In this document: piece by piece, positions 40,226 to 48,866 of the stretch
Layout of the letters: each line of letters begins with the position of its first letter
How positions within the stretch are numbered: position 1 is the stretch's first letter
NCBI RefSeq assembly: GCF_000717715.1
Contig: NZ_JOAI01000045.1
Coordinates: forward strand, 62,001 to 126,000
From: Streptomyces sp. NRRL B-24484
Lineage (GTDB): Bacteria > Actinomycetota > Actinomycetes > Streptomycetales > Streptomycetaceae
Direction of reading: 5' to 3'
DNA length: 64,000 bases
Translations under genes and position numbers: made by a program
The notes under the pieces: model-generated
Seen by the model: the letters and a program-made list of their open reading frames with translations, nothing else
Databases searched by the model: none
What the model was told of the DNA's origin: nothing

Positions 40226-41917
40226 ATGACCGACCAGCCCGCCCGGCCGCCGCACTGCCTGGTGACCGGCGCCACCGGGTACATCGGCGGCCGCCTGGTG
40301 CCCGAACTGCTCGCGGCCGGCCGCACCGTGCGCTGCCTGGTCCGCGACCCCCGACGGCTGCGCGACCACCCCTGGCGGGCCCGGGTGGAGACCGCGACCG
40401 GCGACGTCACCCGGCCGGACACCCTGACCGCCGCCTTCGAGGGCGTCGACACCGCCTACTACCTCGTCCACTCCCTCGGCACCGGCCCCGGCTTCGAACG
40501 CACCGACCGCGAGGCCGCCCGGGCCTTCGGCGCGGCCGCCGCCCGGGCCGGCGTCCGGCGGATCGTCTACCTCGGCGGACTCGTGCCCGCCGACGTCCCC
40601 GCCGACGAACTCTCCCCGCACCTGCGCTCCCGCGCCGAGGTCGGCCGGGTGCTGCGCGACAGCGGGGTGCCCACCGCCGAACTGCGCGCCGCGGTCATCA
40701 TCGGCTCCGGCTCCGCCTCCTTCGAGATGCTCCGCTACCTCACCGAACGGCTGCCCGTGATGGTGACGCCCAGCTGGGTCGGCACCCGGATCCAGCCGAT
40801 CGCCGTCCGCGACGTGCTGCGCTACCTGGTCGCCGCCGCCGACCTGCCGCCCGAGGTCAACCGGGCCTTCGACATCGGCGGCCCCGACGTCCTGACGTAC
40901 CGCCGGATGATGCTCCGCTACGCGGCCGTCGCCGGACTGCCCCGCCGGCTGATCGTGCCGGTGCCCGTCCTCACCCCCCGGCTCTCCGGCCACTGGGTCG
41001 GCCTGGTCACCCCCGTCCCGAACTCCATCGCCCGCCCGCTGGTCGAATCGCTGCGGCACGAGGTGGTCTGCGCCGAGCACGACATCGCCCGGTACGTCCC
41101 CGACCCGCCCGAACAGACCGTCCCCGGCCTCCACCGGCCGGTGCACGGCCTGATCGGCTTCGACGACGCCGTCCGCCTCGCCCTGCGCCGCATCCGGGAC
41201 GCCCAGGTCACCACCCGCTGGTCCTCCGCCTCGCTGCCCGGCGCCCCGAGCGACCCGCTGCCCACCGACCCCGACTGGGCCGGCGGCAGCCTCTACCAGG
41301 ACGTCCGCGAACGGCGCGTCGGCGCCGCCCCGGAGTCCGTCTGGCGGGTCGTCGAGGGCATCGGCGGCGAGAACGGCTGGTACTCCTTCCCGCTCGCCTG
41401 GGCCCTGCGGGGGTGGGCGGACCGGGCGGTCGGCGGGGTCGGACTGCGGCGCGGGCGACGCGACCCGGCGCGGCTGCGGGTCGGCGACTCGCTCGACTTC
41501 TGGCGGGTCGAGGAGATCGAGCCGGGGCGGCTGCTGCGGCTGCGGGCCGAGATGCGGCTGCCCGGCCCGGCCTGGCTGGAACTCTCGGTCACCCCGGACG
41601 GCGCCGGCGGCGCCGTCTACCGCCAACGGGCCCTCTTCCACCCCCACGGCCTCGCCGGCCACGCCTACTGGTGGTCCGTCGCCCCCTTCCACGCCGTCGT
41701 CTTCGGCGGCATGGCCCGCAACATCACCGAACGCGCCCTCGCCCCTGAAGGGTCCCTGGGTGCTGCCCCACCCTCGGACGCGAGTACCCCCCGCCCCTCG
41801 GTACCGACCGCACTGCGCTCCGCTACTCCGGTGCCGGGCCGTCCTTGTCGAGCCATTGGCGGTAGATGCCGGCGAGGGCGGCGAGCACGGCGGTACCCCC
41901 GGGGAGGGCCGCGGTGA
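40226..41917 (+). CDS. SDR-family oxidoreductase with C-terminal DUF2867 domain
   Basis: The protein begins with an NAD(P)-binding atypical SDR domain (HCLVTGATGYIGGRLVPELLAAGRTVRCLVRDP; YYLVHSLGTG; VYLGGLVP). From about residue 350 it has a DUF2867 START-like part (LYQDVRERRVGAAPESVWRVVEGIGGENGWYSF; DFWRVEEIEPGRLLRLRAEMRLPGPAWLEL; HPHGLAGHAYWWSVAPFHAVVFGGMARNI). ATG at 40226 follows GGGAGGACCG. The family normally ends near residue 510; here the frame runs on through about 50 Arg/Pro-rich residues and overlaps the convergent ATPase gene by 95 nt, so a stop may have been lost. Likely co-transcribed with the SPL-like gene. Confidence 0.85.
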   Translation: MTDQPARPPHCLVTGATGYIGGRLVPELLAAGRTVRCLVRDPRRLRDHPWRARVETATGDVTRPDTLTAAFEGVDTAYYLVHSLGTGPGFERTDREAARAFGAAAARAGVRRIVYLGGLVPADVPADELSPHLRSRAEVGRVLRDSGVPTAELRAAVIIGSGSASFEMLRYLTERLPVMVTPSWVGTRIQPIAVRDVLRYLVAAADLPPEVNRAFDIGGPDVLTYRRMMLRYAAVAGLPRRLIVPVPVLTPRLSGHWVGLVTPVPNSIARPLVESLRHEVVCAEHDIARYVPDPPEQTVPGLHRPVHGLIGFDDAVRLALRRIRDAQVTTRWSSASLPGAPSDPLPTDPDWAGGSLYQDVRERRVGAAPESVWRVVEGIGGENGWYSFPLAWALRGWADRAVGGVGLRRGRRDPARLRVGDSLDFWRVEEIEPGRLLRLRAEMRLPGPAWLELSVTPDGAGGAVYRQRALFHPHGLAGHAYWWSVAPFHAVVFGGMARNITERALAPEGSLGAAPPSDASTPRPSVPTALRSATPVPGRPCRAIGGRCRRGRRARRYPRGGPR

Positions 41918-44630
41918 GGGCGGTGAGGGCGTTCGCCGCCTGGGCCGGGGTGGCCGTCGCCAGCCACTTGGGCCAGAAGCCGGAGGCGGGCAGGACGGCC
42001 CCCGGTCCGGCCGAGGCGGCCGTCCTCGCGGCTTCGCCCCCGAGCGCGGCGTCCCACTCCTCCAGGATCCGGGCGAGCCGGCCCCGCTGCCGGGAGGTGA
42101 ACCGCCGCAGGCCGATCACCCGCAGGCTCTGCCGGACGAGCTCCGGCCGCCGTTCGCCGACCGCCCCGGTGGCGGCCAGCAGCAGCCGCGGGTCCTGCGA
42201 GAGCAGTTCGACCGTCCGGTCGTCGACCAGCCGGGCGAGCCGGCCGGCGACGGCCTCGGCCTCGACGGCGCCACCGGGCCGCAGGCGGGCGATCTCCCAG
42301 CGGGCGAGTTCGATCCTGATCCCCATCAGCCGGTCCCCGAGCTCCCCGGCGAGCCCTGCGGCCTCGGCGAGCAGCGGTCCGGCCTCGTCGGTGAACCCCT
42401 CGTCGACGGCCCAGCGGGCGTGCGCGAAGTCGGCCTCCAGCTGCACCCCCCTCTCCTGTTCCTCGACGGCGCGGCTGCGGGCGGCGGAGGCCAGCGCCCG
42501 GGCGGAGTCGAGTTCGCCGAGGGCGGCCCGCACCCGGGCCTCCAGCAGCAGCAGCCGGGCGCCGCGTTCGCTGCGGGCGGGCCGGTCGTCGAGGACCTCG
42601 GCGGCGCCGTGCGGGTCGTCGAGTTCCAGCAGTCGGGTGACCTGGACCTCGGCGTGCCGTTCCCACTCCTCGGCGGGCACCTCGCGCAGGGTGGCGGAGA
42701 AGAGCGTCCGTCCGGACCGGGAGGCGAGGTAGGCCTGGCTGCCGGGCGGGAGTTCGTCGATGGAGCCGGTGAGCAGGGCCTCGACGCCGGGCTGCCAGCG
42801 CCGGTCGAGTTCGGCGGCGCTCTCGCCGAGGCTGAGCCGGTGGTAGAGCTCTTCGGCGCGGGCGGTGAGGTCGTCCTCCTGGACGTAGTGCAGCACGGCG
42901 GCCTCGTGGATCTCGGCGACCTGCTCGGGCGCCTCGGCCCGCAGCAGGGGCAGGAGTTGGCGGCGGACGTCGCTGCGGTGCTCCAGGGCGCCGTCGGCGG
43001 CGTGGCTGAGCAGGGACACCTCGCGGGCGAACAGCTCGAAGAGTTCGGTGGCGCGCAGGTCGTCGGGGACGGGCACGCCGCTCGGCCCGGCCAGGACGTA
43101 GCGCAGCACGGCGGGGGTGAGCCGGCGCAGGACGAGGGCGGGGCGGGCGAGGCTGCGGACGTCGCGGTCCTCGATGTGGTCGAGGACCCGGCGGTAGAGG
43201 TAGCCGTGCAGTTGTTCGCCGGTGATGCGGTCGCGGGTGGCGGAGCCGTCGGCGCCGGTCAGGTCGGCGAGGGCGGTGCCGTCGGCGCGGACGAGGTCGG
43301 CGGCGAGGCGCAGGCTGAGCGGGTTGCCGCCGACGAGGTCGATGACGGCGTCGAAGCCGGCCGGGTCTGCGGCGGGCCCGAGCAGGGCGCCGAGGTAGGC
43401 GCGGGCGGCGTCGCGGTCGAAGTCGGGCAGCCGCCGTTCGCGGGCGGGAAGTCCGGCCGGGGCGCGGCCGGAGAGGACGATCCGGACGGCCGGGTTGGCG
43501 CCGGCGAGCAGGTCGAACATCCGCCAGAGTTCGGCGAGCACCTCGGGGCCCTGGTACTGGGCGGTCTCGAAGGTGTCGATCGCCAGCAGCACGGGCCCGG
43601 CGGGCAGCGCGAGGGTGAGCAGCCGGGCGAACTCGTGGTAGAGCTCCTCGCGTTCGGAGGGTGCGGTGAGCAGCCGGGCGGAGGCGGTGATGTGGTCGGG
43701 GGTGCCGCGGGCGGCGGCCGCGGAGTCCGCGTGGGCGGCGGCGAGGGTGTGCAGGTCGGGGGTGGAGGCGCGGGCGATCCACTTGCCGGTGAAGAACTCG
43801 GCGAGGGGCCGCAGGCCGGGATGCTGGATGCGCAGTTGGCGGACGGCTTCGAGGAGCAGGGTGAGCGGTTCCTGCGGGAGCATGCCGAACCGGTCGAGGT
43901 CGACGAAGGCGAAGGGCAGCCGCGGGCTGGTGCCGCGGTGTTCGCCGTCGAGGATGAAGCGGGCGAGGACGGTGGACTTGCCGATGCCGCCGGGCCCCCA
44001 GATCAGCATCGGGCGGCGGTCGGTGCCGGCGGTGTGCTCGGCGAGTTCGGCGAGGATGTCGGCGCGTCCGCCGAAGTGGGTGCCGACCAGGCGGCGCAGC
44101 GGTTCGAGGAGTTGGCGGCGTTCGAGGTGGTCGGTGATCTCGGCGGGGCCGGGCAGGCCGGGTACGAGTCCGTCGAGCCATTCGGCGACCCGGGCGGTGG
44201 CAAGGAGTTCCTCCAGGTCCTGTTCGGCCGGCGGCGGGGCGCTGCCGGTGAGGTAGCGGGTGAGGGCGAGTTGGACGGGCCCCTGGGGGCGGTCGGGGTT
44301 GGTGTCGAGGGCGTGGCGGTAGGCGTCCTCGCCGGCCATGGCGGCGAGGGTGGTGCGGCGCAGCGGTTCGGGCAGCCGCCATTCGGGCCGGCCGTCGGCG
44401 CCGTAGACGGGTTCGCTGACGGTGAGGAGGGCCTGCAGGGCGGCGTCGTCGGGTTCGTGGCCGACCGGGCGGAGGGTGGCCGGGTCGTAGCAGGCGAGGA
44501 CGGCGGCGGCCTGACGGTAGGCGTGCTCGGCGGGGGGTGGCGGGGCGGCGGTCTCGGCCGTCCTGCGGCTGAGCCGGTCGAGCCGTTCCTCTACGGCCCC
44601 GGCGGTGAGGCGCGCACGTGCCTTGCTCAT
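41823..44630 (-). CDS. STAND-like AAA ATPase with helical repeats (conflict-system core)
   Basis: The 935-residue protein has an N-terminal module of about 200 residues of unknown type, then an NTPase with Walker A GPGGIGKST (212-220), Walker B VLLAIDTFE (347-355) and the sensor strand RIVLSGRAPAG. A winged-helix/arm region (RPALVLRRLTPAVLRYVL) and a long alpha-helical repeat C-terminus follow. This is the architecture of STAND NTPases, which act as switchable immune sensors. ATG at 44630 overlaps the upstream stop. It is the last gene of the EAD operon. The ligand and effector are not visible in this protein alone. Confidence 0.83.
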   Translation of the reverse strand: MSKARARLTAGAVEERLDRLSRRTAETAAPPPPAEHAYRQAAAVLACYDPATLRPVGHEPDDAALQALLTVSEPVYGADGRPEWRLPEPLRRTTLAAMAGEDAYRHALDTNPDRPQGPVQLALTRYLTGSAPPPAEQDLEELLATARVAEWLDGLVPGLPGPAEITDHLERRQLLEPLRRLVGTHFGGRADILAELAEHTAGTDRRPMLIWGPGGIGKSTVLARFILDGEHRGTSPRLPFAFVDLDRFGMLPQEPLTLLLEAVRQLRIQHPGLRPLAEFFTGKWIARASTPDLHTLAAAHADSAAAARGTPDHITASARLLTAPSEREELYHEFARLLTLALPAGPVLLAIDTFETAQYQGPEVLAELWRMFDLLAGANPAVRIVLSGRAPAGLPARERRLPDFDRDAARAYLGALLGPAADPAGFDAVIDLVGGNPLSLRLAADLVRADGTALADLTGADGSATRDRITGEQLHGYLYRRVLDHIEDRDVRSLARPALVLRRLTPAVLRYVLAGPSGVPVPDDLRATELFELFAREVSLLSHAADGALEHRSDVRRQLLPLLRAEAPEQVAEIHEAAVLHYVQEDDLTARAEELYHRLSLGESAAELDRRWQPGVEALLTGSIDELPPGSQAYLASRSGRTLFSATLREVPAEEWERHAEVQVTRLLELDDPHGAAEVLDDRPARSERGARLLLLEARVRAALGELDSARALASAARSRAVEEQERGVQLEADFAHARWAVDEGFTDEAGPLLAEAAGLAGELGDRLMGIRIELARWEIARLRPGGAVEAEAVAGRLARLVDDRTVELLSQDPRLLLAATGAVGERRPELVRQSLRVIGLRRFTSRQRGRLARILEEWDAALGGEAARTAASAGPGAVLPASGFWPKWLATATPAQAANALTALTAALPGGTAVLAALAGIYRQWLDKDGPAPE

Positions 44631-45685
44631 CGCAGTACCTGCCTGTCGAAGACGGCGTTGGCGGTGTCGCGGACGGTGCCGGGGAGTTGGCGGATCGCGG
44701 CGGCTCGGTCGTCGGGCAGCATGTCGAGCATCCGGTCGACGATGTTCTCCAGGACGGGCGGGGCGATCTCGGTGTCGAGGCCGGCCGCGAGCCGTCCGAA
44801 GAAGTCGCACAGGACGCGGCGGTCGATGGTGCCGACGGGCTCGGTGAGGACGGAGTCGAGGGCGCCGAGGCCGGTGCGGCCGTAGCCGAGCAGCAGGACG
44901 CGCAGGCCGGGGAGGCGTTCGCGGATGGCGGCGCCGGCGAGGTGGTCGATCAGGGCAGCGGTGTCGGCCTGCAGCGGCACGTGGTCGAGGCTGTCGACGA
45001 CGAGCAGGTACTTCGCGCGGACGGACTCGTCGTACAGCTGGCCGACCAGCCAGTCGCGCAGCCGGCGGGCCTGGGCGGCGCCCTGGGCGTACTGGTCGAC
45101 GGTGGGTTCGGGCAGTTTCAGCTGGGAGGCGACGGAGCTCATCAGGTCGCAGGGGGTGCAGACCTGGTCGGCCCATTCGCTGAGGTCGACGAGGATCGGT
45201 TTGAAGGTCTGCAGTTGCTGGGCGACGTGGCTGACGAGGTACCAGGTGTAGGACTTGCCGCAGCAGCGGGGGCCGGTGACGAGCAGGACGCGGCTGCGGC
45301 TGTCGGAGACCAGGTCCTTGAGCTGGGTGCGGAGCAGGGTCCGGTCGAGGAAGAGCCGCTGGCCGAGCAGGTCGGTGACGTACGGGTCGTCAGCCGTGTC
45401 GTCGAGGCCGGCGAGGGTGGTGGGGACGGCGGCGAGCAGCTGCCCGGCGAGGGCGGCCACCGCGGGGAACCGGCCGCAGCGCAGCGCGTCGAGGAACTCC
45501 TCGATCCAGCCGGCCCGTTCGGCCTCCTCGACGACCTCGTGGGTGATGGTGCGCAGGTCGCCGCCGGTGCTGATGGCGGCCAGTCTGCGGCCGAGGTAGG
45601 AGATTTCGCGTTCCAGGTCGGGCAGCGTGTAGTCGTTGACGACGGCCTCCACGAGGTGCCGCCGGTCGGGTCCGGAGAGTCTCAC
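44627..45685 (-). CDS. EAD1-NTPase adaptor protein
   Basis: The first 70 residues fit effector-associated domain 1 (RRHLVEAVVNDYTLPDLEREISYLGRRLAAI, then LRTITHEVVEEAERAGWIEEFLDALR). A P-loop ATPase follows: GPRCCGKSYTW (about 138-148), KYLLVVDSLDHV as Walker B, and RVLLLGYGRTG. At 352 residues it lacks a sensor repeat region. The GTG at 45685 has AGGAGG 8 nt upstream; the GTG at 45691 is too close to it. EAD1 also occurs in the protease encoded just upstream, so EAD-EAD contact between them is the expected mode of assembly. Confidence 0.8.
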   Translation of the reverse strand: MRLSGPDRRHLVEAVVNDYTLPDLEREISYLGRRLAAISTGGDLRTITHEVVEEAERAGWIEEFLDALRCGRFPAVAALAGQLLAAVPTTLAGLDDTADDPYVTDLLGQRLFLDRTLLRTQLKDLVSDSRSRVLLVTGPRCCGKSYTWYLVSHVAQQLQTFKPILVDLSEWADQVCTPCDLMSSVASQLKLPEPTVDQYAQGAAQARRLRDWLVGQLYDESVRAKYLLVVDSLDHVPLQADTAALIDHLAGAAIRERLPGLRVLLLGYGRTGLGALDSVLTEPVGTIDRRVLCDFFGRLAAGLDTEIAPPVLENIVDRMLDMLPDDRAAAIRQLPGTVRDTANAVFDRQVLR

Positions 45686-45697
45686 CGCCACCGCCTC

Positions 45698-46774
45698 CTA
45701 GTCGGCCGGGGGGAAGAGCCTGCCGGCGTGTCCGCGCCGGTCCAGCAGGGTGCGGACGGCCGGCAGCGGGATCGCCTCGTTCCAGGCGGGGCGGTGGCCG
45801 GGGCTGTAGTCGGGGTCGCCGCTGTGGTGGAGGGCGACGAGTTGCAGGTCGAGGTCGAAGCAGGGCGAGCCGGAGGAGCCCGGTTCGGTGTCGGCGCCGT
45901 GCCGGACGCGGGTGCGGTTGGCGTTGCTGCCGAGGACGGGGCCGAGGGCGAGTTTCAGCGGCCCGCCGGAGGGGTGCTGGAGCAGCAGCAGGATCGCGCG
46001 GTCGTCGTCGGCGGGGGCGGCGGAGCCGGTGATCCAGCCGCGGGCGGGGGCGTCGGGGGCGGCCCGGTCGGCGGCGACGGGTTCGTGTCCGGCCTCGGTG
46101 GCGAGCCGGAAGAGTGCGTAGTCGAGTTCGTCCTCTGCGGGCAGGGCGTCGCCGGGGTCGGGCCGGCTGTCGAGGGGGCTGGGCGGGCTGGCGTCGACGA
46201 GCCAGTCGCCGTCGGCGAGCGGGACGGTGGTGCCGGGGTTGAGCACCGTGCCGTCGGCGGACTTCTTGTGGTCGAAGCGGACGAGCACCTCGGAGGGCTT
46301 GCTGCGGGCCTCGATCACCGGGGCGAGGACGTGGTGGTTGGTGAGGCAGAGGTCGGGGGCGACGAGCAGCGCGGTGCCGTAGCAGGTGCCGGCCGCGGTG
46401 CCGACCTCGACCCGGCCGACCCGGCCTTCGAGGGCGCCGAGCCGGCGGCGCCAGTCGGACGGGTCGAGGTAGCCGGGCCGGTCGGCGAGGAGCCGTTCCA
46501 GGGTGTCGCGCTGTTCGGGCTGGACGGGGCCGATCCGCCACCGTTCGGCGACCGCGGACAGCTGCGGGTTGGTGGGGTTGGCCTCCCGGGCGCCGGCGAC
46601 CAGGGCCGGGGCCCAGCCCTGGCGGTCCGCGGTGTCGAGGACCTCGAAGGCGACCGTGCGGAGGTTGCCGCCGAGCGAGATCTCCTCGCGGCGGCGGTCG
46701 AGGTGGAAGCGGAGCATCTGGTCGAAGCCGGCGAGGGTGAAGGCGTCGAGCAGGGCGGCGACGGCCTCCCGCAT
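45698..46774 (-). CDS. EAD1-trypsin-like serine protease
   Basis: Residues 1-75 form an EAD1 (MREAVAALLDAFTLAGFDQMLRFHLDRR, LRTVAFEVLDTADRQGWAPALVAGAREANPTNPQL). A trypsin-like protease follows with LCLTNHHVLA (His148), ELDYALFRL (Asp218) and EPGSSGSPCFD (Ser301). There is no signal peptide, so it is a cytoplasmic protease held by an adaptor domain, as in the EAD conflict systems described by Aravind and colleagues. I chose ATG at 46774 (GGAG upstream, EAD starts at once); ATG at 46795 would add seven residues. Confidence 0.85.
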   Translation of the reverse strand: MREAVAALLDAFTLAGFDQMLRFHLDRRREEISLGGNLRTVAFEVLDTADRQGWAPALVAGAREANPTNPQLSAVAERWRIGPVQPEQRDTLERLLADRPGYLDPSDWRRRLGALEGRVGRVEVGTAAGTCYGTALLVAPDLCLTNHHVLAPVIEARSKPSEVLVRFDHKKSADGTVLNPGTTVPLADGDWLVDASPPSPLDSRPDPGDALPAEDELDYALFRLATEAGHEPVAADRAAPDAPARGWITGSAAPADDDRAILLLLQHPSGGPLKLALGPVLGSNANRTRVRHGADTEPGSSGSPCFDLDLQLVALHHSGDPDYSPGHRPAWNEAIPLPAVRTLLDRRGHAGRLFPPAD

Positions 46775-46813
46775 CTGCGCTCCGGGCATGGTCATCAGGG
46801 GTGCCCCCGGTCG

Positions 46814-46843
46814 GGGTGTGCGGCGGTCGGGTGTGCGGCGGTC
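46814..46843. repeat. 15-bp tandem duplication between hydrolase and protease genes
   Basis: GGGTGTGCGGCGGTC occurs twice head to tail without a mismatch, in the gap between the hydrolase and the protease. Confidence 0.85.
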
Positions 46844-46903
46844 CGCGCCGGACGCGCGGGGCCGCGGGACGGGTGCGCCGCCGGTCGGGCGGCGGGCCGG
46901 CGC

Positions 46904-47803
46904 TCAGGCGGCGATCCGGGCCCGGACCGGCGCGCGGACGGCCGGGCAGGCCAGGTACTCGGCGGCGCCGTGGTGGTTGGCGCTGTCGTTGACCACCAGG
47001 ACGTCCTCGGTGAGGCTGCTCGGCTCGTACTCGGGGCGGACGGTGCGGTCCAGGGCGACCAGGTCGCGGGCGTCGCAGGCGTTGCGCCAGGCGGCGACGC
47101 CGGGCGGCACGGTGAGCGGGGCGGCGAGGCGGTCCTGGATCTCGGTGATGCCGAGCGGCGAGCCGATGGTGATCAGCAGCGGCACCTCGCCCGGGTAGGT
47201 GCGCAGCACCTCGTAGGCGATCACCGAGCCGAGGCTGTGGCCGACGACGACGAGCGGCCCGTCGGCCTCCTCCAGGGCGCTCGCGGCGACCTTCTGGATC
47301 TGTTCGCGCATCCCGCCGAAGAAGTAGGCGTGCACGTCCTTGAAGGCGTGCCGGGCGAGCGCCTGGAAGGCCAGGGTGCGGCCGAACCTGGGCAGCGGCA
47401 GCACCTCCAGTCCGGCGGCGGCGCCCGGTGAGCCCTCCCCGGCGGAGAGCGCCTCGGCGGCGTAGACCATGGCCCGCAGCCAGGGGTCGAGCGGTCCCGC
47501 GGCGGTGCTCTCCAGGGCGCCCGTCCCGGTCTCGGCGCGGACTGCGGCGAGGAACTCCTCGGGCGGGGCGGGGGCGGTCGGCCGGGCGGCCTCCAGCGCC
47601 GCGCCCGAGGGCGGCAGTTCGGTGACGCCGTCGTCGGGGACGGGTGCGGGCAGCGGCTCGTGGTAGCGCAGCGGCGCCCAGTACGCCATCCGCGAGACCT
47701 CGCCCATCGGCCGGCCGAACAGGGCGACGTCCCACTGTTCCTTCAACTGCTGCTCGGGCGGCTTGTTGCCGATCCCGTGCACGTACACGATCGCTGGCCC
47801 CAT
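46904..47803 (-). CDS. Alpha/beta hydrolase (lipase-like), first gene of the EAD operon
   Basis: The 299-residue protein opens with the oxyanion strand GPAIVYVHGIGNKPPEQQLKEQWD and has the nucleophile elbow VVVGHSLGSVIAYEVL with TIGSPLGI after it, then VVNDSANHHGAAEYLACPAV carrying the likely catalytic His. It resembles DUF676/PGAP1-like serine esterases. ATG at 47803 follows GGAGGCATGCC. It is 130 nt upstream of the EAD1-protease on the same strand. In conflict systems such hydrolases can be membrane-attacking effectors; that is inference. Confidence 0.8.
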   Translation of the reverse strand: MGPAIVYVHGIGNKPPEQQLKEQWDVALFGRPMGEVSRMAYWAPLRYHEPLPAPVPDDGVTELPPSGAALEAARPTAPAPPEEFLAAVRAETGTGALESTAAGPLDPWLRAMVYAAEALSAGEGSPGAAAGLEVLPLPRFGRTLAFQALARHAFKDVHAYFFGGMREQIQKVAASALEEADGPLVVVGHSLGSVIAYEVLRTYPGEVPLLITIGSPLGITEIQDRLAAPLTVPPGVAAWRNACDARDLVALDRTVRPEYEPSSLTEDVLVVNDSANHHGAAEYLACPAVRAPVRARIAA

Positions 47804-48233
47804 GGCATGCCTCCGGCGACTCGCTCTCCCTCCAAGTGTCGGCCCCTTCGGCGGGGAGCTCAATCGGCCGCGGCCGGCCGCCTGCCGGGCGTCCGGCCGG
47901 TGGTGACGGTCCGTGGCCGACCGGCGGGTGCCGTCCCGGCGGCCGGGGCCGGGTGGCGCCGCCCCGCGGGTGACGGTCCGTGGCCGCCGCCCGCGGGCCG
48001 GCCGGGCCCGCCCACGGGATCCCGGCTGACGGGGGGTCGGCCCGGGCGCCGCGGCCCCCTCGGTGTCGCCCACGGTGACGGAACCGGCGGGGAGCCGCCC
48101 CGGGCCGGGCGGTCGCGCTCGGTGTACGGCGGGGCCCCGGAGGAGGAAAATCGGTGTGCGGAGCGCCGCGGCCCGGCTAGGTTCGACCGGGGCCGGCCGA
48201 CCGGTCGCACGCGGCACGGGTACGGAGGCTGGC
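47804..48233. promoter_or_regulatory. 430-nt divergent region with an 18-bp direct repeat
   Basis: GGTGACGGTCCGTGGCCG is present at 47902-47919 and 47969-47986 (67 nt apart), and a partial copy (CGGTGACGG) near 48071. It should contain the promoters of the EAD operon and of the NUDIX gene. No gene is supported here, although an isolated strong ribosome-like site (GGAGGAGG, 48139) precedes an ORF of only eight codons. Confidence 0.5.
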
Positions 48234-48848
48234 ATGGCAGGGACGGACGTCCGCGGGACGGGGGGCACCGCGCCCGGGGCGCTGCCGACGCTCGCCGGGC
48301 TGCTGGCCGGGCACCGTCCGCGCACCGCGCGGGAGGCCGCGGACCTGGCCCGGATCGCACCGCTGGCGGGCGCCGCGGACCGGTACGACCGCGGGCGGCC
48401 GCTGCACGTGACCGCCTCGGCACTGATCGTGGACCCGGCCCGGCGGGAGGTGCTGCTGCGCTGGCACGAGCGCCAGCAGGACTGGCTGCAGGTCGGCGGC
48501 CACGGCGACCCCGGCGAGGAGTTCCCGGGCGCGGTGGCGCTGCGCGAGGCGGAGGAGGAGACCGGCCTGGCCGATCTCGTGTTCTGGCCGTCGGCGGGGC
48601 TGCTGCACGTGGTCGTGCTGCCGGTGCCGGCGTCGGACCGCGAGCCGGCCCACGAGCACGCCGACCTCCGCTTCGTGCTCGCCACCGGCACCCCCGGGGC
48701 GGCCCGCCCCGAGCGGCCGGGCGCGCGGGTGCGCTGGCTGCCGCTGGCCCGGGCGGCCGCCGAGGCCCGCGGCGAGGCCCTGCAGGAGTCGCTCGCCCGG
48801 CTGGACACCCTGCTGGCGGACGGCGGCCCGGCCGCGCCACGGGACTGA
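48234..48848 (+). CDS. NUDIX hydrolase
   Basis: The 204-residue protein has the NUDIX box (GHGDPGEEFPGAVALREAEEETGL, matching G-x5-E-x7-REUxEExGU), preceded by RPLHVTASALIVDPARREVLLRWHERQQDWLQVGG. Substrates are usually nucleoside-diphosphate-linked compounds and cannot be named here. ATG at 48234 follows GGAGGCTGGC. Confidence 0.92.
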   Translation: MAGTDVRGTGGTAPGALPTLAGLLAGHRPRTAREAADLARIAPLAGAADRYDRGRPLHVTASALIVDPARREVLLRWHERQQDWLQVGGHGDPGEEFPGAVALREAEEETGLADLVFWPSAGLLHVVVLPVPASDREPAHEHADLRFVLATGTPGAARPERPGARVRWLPLARAAAEARGEALQESLARLDTLLADGGPAAPRD

Positions 48849-48866
48849 CGGACCGTCACGGAACGG

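Noticed and set aside
48139..48182. Short ORF after a strong GGAGGAGG site upstream of the NUDIX gene
   Set aside because: Only about eight codons before TAG; no evidence for a leader peptide beyond the site itself.
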